A program made the position numbers and the translations under genes. The notes beneath the pieces are model-generated. The model worked only from the letters and a program-made list of their open reading frames with translations, did not search any database and was not told the origin of the DNA. A stretch of 25,730 bases of DNA from Isotricha intestinalis (Eukaryota; Ciliophora; Litostomatea; Vestibuliferida; Isotrichidae). Location: assembly GCA_023807065.1 (NCBI GenBank), contig JAJJLU010000638.1:1-25730 (forward strand), written 5' to 3'. This document shows, in pieces, positions 1 through 7,918 of the stretch (position 1 is its first letter; the number at the start of each line of letters is the position of its first letter).

Positions 1-16
1 AATCCCCAATCCCCAT
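1..16. repeat. Possible telomere (CCCCAAT-type C-strand repeat) at left edge
   Basis: The first bases read AATCCCCAATCCCCAT, that is, about two units of CCCCAAT in the orientation expected for a left chromosome end (C-rich strand running 5' to 3' inward). Runs of four C are very rare in this AT-rich window. Ciliate telomeres are C4A2- or C4A4-like, and a CCCCAAT unit fits that style. The alternative is that this is a third member of the short GGGATTGG hairpin family seen near 3535 and 7555, because the sequence that follows (ATATT) resembles the flank at 3566. Only two units are visible, so the call is tentative. Confidence 0.45.
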
Positions 17-524
17 ATTCAAAAAAACAAGTATTTTATCTTATTTTTCATATTAAATAATCATAAATAACTAAAAAAGAAAAAATGTCTTTTTTATATT
101 TTTTTATTTTAATAATTTTCAAATAATAACTTAATTATTTACTCATTCATTTTTATCAAATAATATAAAATCCTTTGTAAATACTTAATGAAAAACTGAA
201 CACATATTCCACTTTTATTTCCTCATTTCAATTTTTTTGTTTTGATTTAAAAATAAATAATTAAAAAATTATTTTAAAAATATATGATGATTATATAAAT
301 TTAAAATAGTCAATTGAAAAAATAAAAAAAAAAAATATAAAAAAATATTAATAAAAAAATCCATTTCTTTAGTTATATTAGTATCAAATTCATTTACATC
401 AAATTCTGAATCAACTTTTTATTTTTCAATATTATCTTCTCATTTATATATACTAATGATAAAATATTTATTTTTAATAAAATTATTAAAGAATAAAATT
501 TTAATACTTATCCCCATAAAAAAT
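17..524. other. Non-coding AT-rich region
   Basis: About 500 bases between the left edge and the 3' end of the PP2C gene. It is nearly all A and T with homopolymer runs. I see no open frame with coding character, no RNA-like GC island and no clear repeat. If the left edge is a telomere, this is the subtelomere plus the 3' flank of the PP2C gene. Confidence 0.6.
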
Positions 525-2111
525 TTATCTTTTATCTTCAAAAAAGATAATAACACAAGTAATATCATCAACTCTTCTCATATTTTTTTTCCATCTTTCT
601 CTTGCTAATTCTTCTAATTCTTTACAAGCACTATAAGTATCATTCTCTCTTGCATGTTTTCTAACAATATTTCCAACTTCTTCTTCACTTAAATATTTCC
701 ATAAAGATGAAGTCCCAATAACACAAATTTTACCTCTATCAATTTTTAAATTTGATTCTATAATTTCAGGATTAGGAATAATTCCTAATTCTTTAGTTTG
801 TAAATCACCTAAACTTCTAGAAATATTTAATTTAATAAATTTTTTCAAATAAAGATTTTTTTTTTTTTCAAATTTATCTTTTTCTTTTATTTTATCTATA
901 TAATTCATTTTAACTAAATTTTGATGAATTTCATTTTCTTCATTATTACTTATATTATTATAATTATCATCATTATTAATATTATTATTAATATTATTTT
1001 GAATTAAAGCTATTCTCCTTTCTAAAAGTCTTTGTGACTCACTTGGTCTTTCTGGATTATGAGGATATGTTAATTTTATTGAAGATGAATTTGAATATAA
1101 TACACATTTACAATCTCCACAATTCGCACAATATAAATTATTATTTGAATCATTTGGATATAAAACTAAACAACAAGTTACTCCACTAAAATCAACATCT
1201 ATATTTAATTTTTCTTTATTTGTTATTAAATTATTTTGACATGATAAAAATGCTTCTGTTAATATTGAATAATAATTGTCATGACTTAAACAAACTTTTA
1301 TTGAATTACTATTTTCGAAATAATCTAAAAAATAATTTTTTACATATTTTGATATTTCTAAAGCATTTTTACCATGACCATCAAAAACACCAAATAATGA
1401 TATTGAGCCTAATTTTTTTGACATAAAATTGATTTTAGAAAAACAAGTGTCTTGTATTGTTTTTTTAAATTTTTTCTTTGTAAAGAATAATGGATTTAAT
1501 TCCCCTTTTATTATTCTATCTTGAGCTTTTAATATTTTAAGAGAATTTTTAAATAAGTATTTTCTTGTATAATTAATTTCTTCAGATTCTATTCTTTTAT
1601 TATTACTAAAATCACTTGCTCCTTTTATTACATAATTAGAAGTTAAATTTAATAAAGGGAAAATTGAATGTTTCATATTTTTTAATTTTACAGAAGCTAT
1701 TTCTCTGTGACTTTTATAACCTTTATAATCAAATATATTGAAATTATTTATTGAATTATTTATTGAATTATTATTATAATTATTTGAAATATAATTACTT
1801 ATCATTGAATTATTCTTTTTAACTTTTATTTTTGGTGATTTTGATTTTTTTAAAATTTCAGATTTTGAATTATGTAATATTGATTTAGAAAAATTGAGTA
1901 AGACTTTTTTAATATCAGAATTTTGTATTAATTTTAAATTTTCGGCTTTTAAAAATTCTTTTATTTTTAAAGATATATTTTGTGATTTCTTTTCTTCTTT
2001 AAAAGGTTTAATTTTAAATAAATTTGTTCTATCTCTTGCAGTGAAATAAACTGAATCTAAAAACGAATGATTCTTTTTTAAATTCACATTTGGAATTTTT
2101 TTTATTTTCAT
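525..2111 (-). CDS. PP2C-family (PPM) Ser/Thr phosphatase, probably catalytically degenerate
   Basis: A 528-residue protein with an Asn/Lys-rich N-terminal extension of about 210 residues and a PP2C domain from about 215 to the end. Visible motifs: IQDTCF (about 219), VFDGHG (about 242-247, supplying the bridging metal Asp), SGVTCC (about 309), CANCGD (about 328-333), HNPERPSE (about 351), SRSLGD (about 431-436) and DDITCVI near the C-terminus. The family's SDG-W motif, whose Asp binds metal, is replaced by GTSSLW (about 466-471). That loses one of the three usual metal-binding acids, so weak activity or a pseudophosphatase is possible. An Asn-rich, low-complexity insert sits at about 372-395. 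Active members dephosphorylate Ser/Thr with Mn/Mg. The start is the ATG at 2111, followed by MKIKKIPN; the stop is TAA. Family assignment is firm; the activity statement is inference. Confidence 0.88.
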   Translation of the reverse strand: MKIKKIPNVNLKKNHSFLDSVYFTARDRTNLFKIKPFKEEKKSQNISLKIKEFLKAENLKLIQNSDIKKVLLNFSKSILHNSKSEILKKSKSPKIKVKKNNSMISNYISNNYNNNSINNSINNFNIFDYKGYKSHREIASVKLKNMKHSIFPLLNLTSNYVIKGASDFSNNKRIESEEINYTRKYLFKNSLKILKAQDRIIKGELNPLFFTKKKFKKTIQDTCFSKINFMSKKLGSISLFGVFDGHGKNALEISKYVKNYFLDYFENSNSIKVCLSHDNYYSILTEAFLSCQNNLITNKEKLNIDVDFSGVTCCLVLYPNDSNNNLYCANCGDCKCVLYSNSSSIKLTYPHNPERPSESQRLLERRIALIQNNINNNINNDDNYNNISNNEENEIHQNLVKMNYIDKIKEKDKFEKKKNLYLKKFIKLNISRSLGDLQTKELGIIPNPEIIESNLKIDRGKICVIGTSSLWKYLSEEEVGNIVRKHARENDTYSACKELEELARERWKKNMRRVDDITCVIIFFEDKR

Positions 2112-2175
2112 TTAATTATAATTTATATAAACATAAATTATTTACTTTATAAATATTATTTTTTTATATAATAAA

Positions 2176-2940
2176 TTATATTAAATTATTTTCTAATTCA
2201 ATACTAAATTCAATATTTATTAAATTTGTTTTCTTTTTATTTTTACCTTTATTTAAATGAAATTTATTAATATTAGGTTTAATTCTTAATTTATTTTTCC
2301 CTTTTTCTTCTTCATAACCATCATCTAAATTAAATTTAGGAAGTAAATCAAATTTAATCATTGACATTTTAGGCATTTTATCAGGTTCTAAACACTTAAG
2401 AGTTTTTTTCGTTAAACGAGTAGGTTTTAAATGATTATCTAAATTTCTAACAACAATTGTAAATTTTTGACTTTTTGAATTTTTTCTTAAATAATTAGGT
2501 TTAGGATTTGAAAAAGTTTTTTCAATTGTATCTTGATTAGATTTATCTGTAACAATACGATTTGAATCATTATAATCGTTTATATTTAAATTAGATATTT
2601 GAATTTTTTTAATTGGTTTATTTCTAGATTTATCATATAATTTCTCAAATAAAAGACTTTCATTTTTTTTTCGTTTTTCTTCAATTTTTTGACATTGAGT
2701 ATAAAAATAATCTCTTTTAGGTCGTTTTTTAATTTTCATTATTTCATCACTTAAAGAATTAGTTTGATCAATTGTATTTAAATAATTCATAATTCCTGTT
2801 TTTTTAATTTTATTATAAATATCACTATTTTCTGAATTTAGTTCTTTAATTGAATGTTTTGAACTAGTATATTTATTATATTTAATATCATTATCTAAAA
2901 ATGGATATGGAGTATATTTACAAAATAGACAATAAAACAA
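2176..2940 (-). CDS. Hypothetical basic, low-complexity protein (5' end uncertain)
   Basis: An open frame of about 254 codons ending in TAA. The outermost codon is TTG. The first in-frame ATG is at 2788-2790, giving a conservative product of 204 residues (MNYLNTIDQT...). The 50 codons upstream look coding (CKYTPYPFLDNDIKYN), so the true start may lie in an exon I cannot place. A 27-nt stretch with GT...TAG ends (GTAAATATAC...TTTTTAG on the minus strand, about 2876-2902) could be an intron, but it is open and a multiple of three. The protein is rich in Lys, Asn and Ile and ends NIEFSIELENNLI. I see no transmembrane segment, zinc-binding pattern or recognisable domain. It lies 64 bp downstream of nothing on its own strand but just upstream (in transcription order) of the PP2C gene. 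Function unknown. Confidence 0.55.
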   Translation of the reverse strand: MFYCLFCKYTPYPFLDNDIKYNKYTSSKHSIKELNSENSDIYNKIKKTGIMNYLNTIDQTNSLSDEIMKIKKRPKRDYFYTQCQKIEEKRKKNESLLFEKLYDKSRNKPIKKIQISNLNINDYNDSNRIVTDKSNQDTIEKTFSNPKPNYLRKNSKSQKFTIVVRNLDNHLKPTRLTKKTLKCLEPDKMPKMSMIKFDLLPKFNLDDGYEEEKGKNKLRIKPNINKFHLNKGKNKKKTNLINIEFSIELENNLI

Positions 2941-3393
2941 TATGAAATAATAAGAATAATAAAAGTTTTTCTTTGTATATTTTGAATTTTTATTTTATAT
3001 TAAGTGAATATTTTGAAAATAGTATAATTAAAAAAAAGAGAAATAATAGAATTAAAATCATAATTCACTCTAAATCAATTAAAAAAATCATGATAATTCA
3101 TCATCTTCATTAATATTACATTTTTATTAATATAATTTAGAATAAAAAAAAAAGAATTTTAATTGTTTATAATATATATAAGCCATATAATTTGAATATA
3201 ACTCTAATTTATTAATAATAAACTTTATTTAAAACATAGGAATTTATGTGTAATGAAAAACTTCTTTTTTATCTTTTAAATTTCCCGACTTATATTAGTA
3301 AATTAATATTAAAATATTAACTTTTTGTTTAATTTATATTGATTATATATAATTTTTTTAATATAATTAGTCAATTAATTAGTTTAATATTAA

Positions 3394-3468
3394 TTAATAT
3401 GATAAATATCTTTTCAAAATTTCGATTAAACTATTGATAGCTCTTTCATATTTATTTAACTCATTCAT
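3394..3468 (-). pseudogene. TPR-like coding fragment, relic or unplaced terminal exon
   Basis: On the minus strand, an ATG at 3466-3468 opens a 24-codon frame ending in TAA: GMNELNKYERAINSL followed by IEILKRYLSY. This has the look of a tetratricopeptide helix pair (L-x-KYERAI-x-S-x-I). Directly upstream, at 3471-3473 in plus coordinates, is a TAG preceded by a pyrimidine-rich tract (CTTTTTCTTTTTCAACTTTTAG in pattern), which looks like a splice acceptor. It may therefore be the last exon of a gene whose upstream part is unrecognised, or a decayed fragment. No matching upstream TPR coding is visible. Confidence 0.3.
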
Positions 3469-3534
3469 GCCTAAAAGTTGAAAAAGAAAAAGGTTCAAAA
3501 TATGAATTATCAATGTATAATTATTAAAAAATTT

Positions 3535-3567
3535 TGGGATTAGTCCAATCCCAATTTCAATCCCATA
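3535..3567. repeat. Telomere-like hairpin repeat, copy 1
   Basis: TGGGATT (3535-3541), loop AGTCC, AATCCCA (3547-3553) form a perfect 7-bp stem in otherwise AT-rich DNA. A further CAATCCCA follows at 3558-3565. The units CCAAT, CCCAAT and CAATCCCA read as degenerate CCCCAAT repeats. The minus-strand string GGGATTGGAC, then TAA, then TCCCAAAA recurs with a small insert at 7557-7585, so this is a repeat family and not a chance stem. Confidence 0.55.
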
Positions 3568-3676
3568 TTATCTAAGGTATGATTCCATTATTTGTATTTA
3601 ATGATTATAACTAAATTAACTCATTAATTAAATATAAAAAATAAAATAATTATTTTGATACCAATAAACTTTTATT

Positions 3677-4408
3677 TTATAGTAATTCAATAACTTCTTC
3701 TTTTCCATAAAGTGATATAGCAGGATATATAGGAACTCCCATAGGAAGACCATGAAATATTATTCCTAAATTAATATCATTAACTCTAACTCCCAATTCT
3801 CCTCTATTCATATCTGCAATTATCGTAACTTTATCATTAGGTTGTAATCTTTTAAAACCATCATTTTGAAAATAAGATAAATTTTTTCCTGCACAATATG
3901 GATATATATTATAAGAATGGAAAAAAAAACCACCATTATTATAATTCCAATTTTGGCCATGTAATTGATCTTTGGCAACTCCAAACATTGTCCAACAGCC
4001 TTTTCCATCTTCGTGACCTTTAATAATTTTAAAAGGAATTTCATAAATAAATCCATTTTCAAGTCTTTTATCACATAAAATTGTTGTATGGTTGCTGCTT
4101 AGTATAGTAATATGTGAAACTCTTTTTGGAGGATCATTTGGGTCATGAAATCCGTTTCTAAATTGTCCTTCATATTTAATTATTTTATTAAAATGAATAA
4201 AAGATAAAATATCTTTGATAGGTATAACTAATTGTGTAGGAGATGAATGAGATTTATGAATATTATGCGATTTCAAATCATTATTATGAATAATATCCCA
4301 ACATTTTTGACATAAAATACTATTACACTCTTTACAAAGAAGGGTTGCTATATTAATTAGACATTCATTACAATTTTCTAATTTATTTATGGTAGATTGT
4401 AAAGACAT
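3677..4408 (-). CDS. B-box zinc finger plus SPRY domain protein (TRIM-like, no RING)
   Basis: A 243-residue protein. Residues about 10-54 form a B-box-type zinc finger: paired CNEC, CKEC and CQKC motifs followed by His residues (HNN, KSHNIHKSH). Residues about 80-243 form a SPRY/concanavalin-like domain: GHEDGKGCWTMFGVA (about 137), NNGGFFFHSYN, then DKVTIIADMNRGELGVRVND (about 190-210, the GDxVxxxxDxxxGxLxFxxN pattern) and PIYPAISLY near the end. SPRY domains bind protein partners and B-boxes mediate self-association; no RING is present, so ubiquitin ligase activity is not implied. The start is the ATG at 4408 and the stop is TAA. Such B-box/SPRY combinations occur in protists, but the target cannot be read from sequence. 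A second B-box protein lies at 7919. Confidence 0.82.
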   Translation of the reverse strand: MSLQSTINKLENCNECLINIATLLCKECNSILCQKCWDIIHNNDLKSHNIHKSHSSPTQLVIPIKDILSFIHFNKIIKYEGQFRNGFHDPNDPPKRVSHITILSSNHTTILCDKRLENGFIYEIPFKIIKGHEDGKGCWTMFGVAKDQLHGQNWNYNNGGFFFHSYNIYPYCAGKNLSYFQNDGFKRLQPNDKVTIIADMNRGELGVRVNDINLGIIFHGLPMGVPIYPAISLYGKEEVIELL

Positions 4409-5951
4409 TTTTATATTAAATTTTGTTTAATAATCGAATAAAGAAATAGTTTTAATAAAATATATTGATAAATAAATTAAGGTTTTAAATACAGTAATAA
4501 AAAAAAGCACATTTAGTTCATCAATTCATCTAGTAGGAAAACAAAGAATTAATTTTATTTGAAAGTTAAATCATAATTTCAAAATAAAGATGAAGAGCAA
4601 TATAAAACAATTTTTTCCCTATTTAGAATATAAGAAAATAAAAATAATATTAATATTGATTGTTCATTTGCTATGAAAATAATAGATAATAATCCTACAA
4701 TAAATACACCTATAAATAAAATAACCATTTTCGTTTAAATCAATATTTTTATATTCTAATTGATTTTTATATTAAAAATAAATTTTATATATATGATAAT
4801 AATAAATATAATGTTTTTTATAATAGATTGGAATATGCTTTTACAGTTAAATGTTTGAGTGATTGTAATCCTAATGCAATAATCAATAATATAATTAAAA
4901 ACATATGTATTATTGAATATATTACAAATAATAAAAATAAAGAAAAAAGCATTACAAAAAATTCAATTATGAAGAAAATGTTTTTGAGATTAATTTAGAT
5001 GAAAATATTATTTTCAACAAATATCTTCATTATATTTAAATATTAAAAGAATTCTGAATTATCTAGTGATTTTTGAAAATATATAATGATAATGTTTATA
5101 ATTTTTTTGAATTTAAAGGAAAACTATAAAATATAATACTTAATTTTTTTGATTTAATAATACTTCTGAGAATTTATAAAAAGAAATAGATATTAAAAAA
5201 AATGAAGAAAAGCCTTAAGTAATATTTAAAATATGATGAAAGCTAATCTAAAAGTTTATATTTGTTAAGGAATTATAAATAAATAAATGATTATTTTATT
5301 TTTATTAAGATATTCAAAAGAAAGATATGTATGGAAAGAATTTCCTACCTTTTTAAGGACTTTTATCAAATACTTTTCTATAAGGGAATGAATTCATCGT
5401 GTAGAACTAGAATTTTTTTTAAATATACGATAATTGATGAGAGAATAAAAATTATGATTAATTCAATTTTTTTATTTTTTTATTTAAATAAAAAAAAAAG
5501 AAAAAATTAAAATACAATCTTAAAATGAAAAGATATTTTCTTAATATATTATAAATATATTTAACTCATATTAATCTGACAACTTAATAAACTTCCTTTT
5601 TTATCATAACTTTAATGGAATATATTATATTAAAACGGATATATATTTTATACTAAAAAATTTATATTTTCTACTATACTTCAAATTTATATAACATTTT
5701 ATTAATAACAATAATCTCTTTTTTAAGAGTTTTTCTTTTAAATTCAAAAAACTAAATTATTAATCTTTTTTTCTTTATAACATATAAAAATCATCAATAT
5801 AATAATCAATATAACATTAAACTATTTTCTCATTAATCAATTAATAATTATCAATAAAATCAATAATAAAACAAAACCAAATAAGTAATATATTGAAATA
5901 ATTATCAATATTTAATAAAAGATATAAATTTATATTACAAAAGAATAATTT
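4409..5951. other. Long intergenic region with decayed coding fragments
   Basis: About 1.5 kb with no intact gene. Base composition is uneven. Several short stretches on the plus strand have protein-like composition but are broken by stops and frame changes (see the relic at 4790-5039). A 59-codon plus-strand frame at 5331-5510 (MERISYLFKDFYQ...) overlaps a 36-codon one at 5287-5397 in another frame (RYSKERYVWKEFPTF), which also suggests decayed coding rather than a working gene. 5510-5951 is plain AT-rich DNA. Confidence 0.5.
4790..5039 (+). pseudogene. Frameshifted coding relic, unknown family
   Basis: On the plus strand, one frame reads YNVFYNRLEYAFTVKCLSDC then NPNAIINNIIKN up to about 4960, with no ATG at its head. 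At about 4965 the coding character switches frame to NYEENVFEINLDENIIFNKY and ends in TAA at 5037-5039. The two segments abut and look like one protein broken by a one- or two-base indel. Upstream (about 4580-4730) and downstream (about 5085-5130, YNDNVYNFFEFKGK) are further protein-like scraps. No family is recognised. It could instead be a gene with unrecognised introns, but no GT-AG pair restores the frame by eye. Confidence 0.35.
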
Positions 5952-6416
5952 TTATTTGTTAATTTTTACAAATCTTCCATGACATCTTGGTTTTTGTAAA
6001 GCAACTTTTGATCTTCCTGCATATTTAGTTGAAATAGGAACTTTGCCTTGTCTAATAATTTGTTTAATTTTATATTTTAAAATTTTCATTGCTCTAATTT
6101 TCCAATGATATTTACCAATTTTTCCTTTTCCATAAAAAATTTTTAAAGGTTCTAACAAATCTTCATTTTTTTCTTCTGTTGATAAATAATCTGTATTTAA
6201 AGAAGATGAATTAGAATTTTCTGTTTTATTTAAAGATTTTTTTTCTTTTATTTTATGAATGTCTTCAATCAATTTAATACATTGCTCCAAAGCTGCATTG
6301 ATAGCATCAAAAGTTAATAATAAATAAGAGGATAATAAACTAATTTGATTTTTGTATTCTATTATTTGATAATTTGATTTATTGTCATTTGATTGTATAT
6401 ATTGATCCTTCAACAT
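5952..6416 (-). CDS. CCT-motif protein (CONSTANS/CO-like/TOC1-type motif)
   Basis: A 154-residue protein. The C-terminal region, about residues 106-152, matches the CCT motif: R-x-x-KILKYKIKQIIR, then KYAGRSKVALQKPRCHGRF with final VK. The conserved pieces are an Arg/Lys-rich helix, Y-A-x-R and R-x-x-GRF-x-K. In plants, CCT proteins act in transcription through NF-Y; in other eukaryotes the motif is found in little-studied nuclear proteins. The N-terminal half has a helical segment (about 25-55) and a Ser/Asn/Glu-rich linker. The start is the ATG at 6416 and the stop is TAA. It stands alone, flanked by about 1.5 kb of gene-poor DNA on each side. A role in transcription is inference from the motif only. 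Confidence 0.7.
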   Translation of the reverse strand: MLKDQYIQSNDNKSNYQIIEYKNQISLLSSYLLLTFDAINAALEQCIKLIEDIHKIKEKKSLNKTENSNSSSLNTDYLSTEEKNEDLLEPLKIFYGKGKIGKYHWKIRAMKILKYKIKQIIRQGKVPISTKYAGRSKVALQKPRCHGRFVKINK

Positions 6417-7189
6417 TTTTATATTAAATACATTATTTGAATATGGAGAATTTAAAGTAAAATTTATATGGCTGAGAAATGAGATTTTTAATCACAAAAA
6501 ATTCAGATGTTTATATTATATTTATTGTCGAGGAATTAAAAAAGGAATTATAAAAATATTTTAGGAACTAATGATTTTTTTAATTTATCAACTTGAGAGT
6601 TTGAAGAATATATTATATTATATTTTTTTTTTTTTATTTATTTAATTTATTCATTAGAAAATTGTCAATTAATGAAAAGTAAATAATGTGGTTTATAAAT
6701 ATGATTTTAATGTGGTTAAATTATTCACATGATTTTTATGAGATTTTTTATTATAATGTGTTATTATAATATAGTTATTGAAAATATTTCGTCAATATAA
6801 AAATTTTATAATATATCTGAAAAAGATAATAATTAATTTATTAATTCATTTCCATCACATTAAAAAATAATTAAATAAAACAAGAAAAAAAATAAAAATA
6901 AAATTTAAACATAAAAAAAAAATAATTAAATAAAAAAATAATAATGAAATATAAGCTTTATATTTACCAAATAATATTCCTTATAATTTAAAAATAATAA
7001 TAGTTAAAGACTCTATATGCTATAATTTAAAAAAAAATGATAATTTAATTACTATCTATTTATTTACTATTCTTTAGGGTTAATAGATAAAAGAATAAAT
7101 AGAAGTAAAGTATATTAAGAAGATAAAAATGTAGATAAAACCAAATGGAAATTTCAAGAAGTAGAATCTTTCTTTCGTACTATGAATCA

Positions 7190-7375
7190 TTTATTTTACC
7201 TTATCAATAATTCTTTATTTTACCTTCTTACCTTTTTGGAGGAACAGAAAATTATGAATTTAAAATTTATTTTTAATAGAATTTTTCTTTTGAAATTGAA
7301 ATAAAGAGAGTTAAGTTATGTTTTGATGGGAATATTTAGATTCTTTTAAGTGAAAGAGATTTTAAATAAGTATAA
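7190..7375 (+). pseudogene. Decayed coding fragment, unknown family
   Basis: One plus-strand frame reads FFILPSYLFGGTENYEFKIY, then TAA TAG, then NFSFEIEIKRVKLCFDGNI, then TAG, then ILLSERDFK and TAA. The residue mix and locally higher GC are coding-like, yet three in-frame stops interrupt it. Another frame over 7115-7300 is open for about 60 codons without an ATG. It is best read as a dead gene piece. If TAG and TAA were read as Gln (as in some ciliates) the frame would stay open, but no intact gene in the window needs that. Confidence 0.3.
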
Positions 7376-7554
7376 TTAATCATTTAATCATATTATATGT
7401 TTTTCATTTGGTTATTCATTTTTGATTAATTTCTTAAATTGTTTTATTAAGTTTTTTTTATTTAATTTTTATTAAAAATATTGAGGGTAAAATTAAAGTA
7501 GAATTTTTTGTTTTGTGAAAATTAAATTTATTTTATTATTTTTTAAAGGATTAT

Positions 7555-7585
7555 TTGGGGATTGGACATAAGGCAATCCCAAAAA
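7555..7585. repeat. Telomere-like hairpin repeat, copy 2
   Basis: TTGGGGATTG (7555-7564) and CAATCCCAA (7574-7582) form a stem with one bulged G. GGGGATTGG is 9 bases of a CCCCAAT-type telomere G strand. Compared with the minus strand at 3535-3567, it shares GGGATTGGAC, TAA and TCCCAAAA, with a few extra bases in the loop. Confidence 0.55.
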
Positions 7586-7918
7586 AATTGAAAAACAATG
7601 AAAACAAATTCTAAAATATTTTTACAAAAATGTTTAACAAAATATTATAGTATTATTTTTAATATAAAAAAATTTATTATATATAAAGTTTTATATACAT
7701 AAAAAGTAAAATTTTATTATTATTTTTAATTTTACTTTATCACATTATTTTTATATTTTTTTCTAAAATTAATTTATTTTTAAATATTTATTCTTTATTA
7801 TTCAATAATATGTAAATTATTTTAAATAAATATTTAACAGTAAAAAGGGTTTATTTAATTATAATAAATATTTATAATTAAAAATTTAATAACAAGATAT
7901 AATTATTTATAAATAACA

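Larger units (their letters stand above)
2941..3676. other. Intergenic region with hairpin repeat and TPR-like relic
   Basis: About 735 bases of AT-rich DNA between two minus-strand genes. Most of it shows nothing. Two things stand out and are listed separately: a telomere-like hairpin at about 3535-3567 and a short TPR-like coding fragment at 3394-3468 on the minus strand. Confidence 0.6.
6417..7918. other. Long intergenic region with one decayed fragment and a hairpin repeat
   Basis: About 1.5 kb upstream of both the CCT gene (minus) and the pseudokinase gene (plus). It is very AT-rich with A and T homopolymers. No tRNA-like GC island is visible. It contains a coding relic around 7190-7375 and the second telomere-like hairpin at 7555-7585. 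7590-7918 is nearly pure A/T and would hold the promoter and 5' leader of the gene at 7919. Confidence 0.5.

Noticed and set aside
1220..1426. 68-codon plus-strand frame opposite the PP2C gene
   Set aside because: Antisense shadow of an AT-rich gene, made of Leu/Asn/Phe runs with no domain. The PP2C reading is clearly the real one.
3820..4074. 84-codon minus-strand frame inside the B-box/SPRY gene
   Set aside because: Shifted reading of the SPRY coding sequence. The SPRY motifs are in the other frame.
7190..7375. Reassigned stop codons (TAG/TAA as Gln) rescuing the relic frame
   Set aside because: Every intact gene here uses CAA/CAG for Gln and stops at TAA with the expected family length, so a TAA reassignment is not tenable.
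6417..7918. tRNA or other structured RNA gene in the long gap
   Set aside because: No GC-rich cloverleaf-like segment or T-loop sequence seen. The only GC specks are the hairpin repeat and the coding relic.
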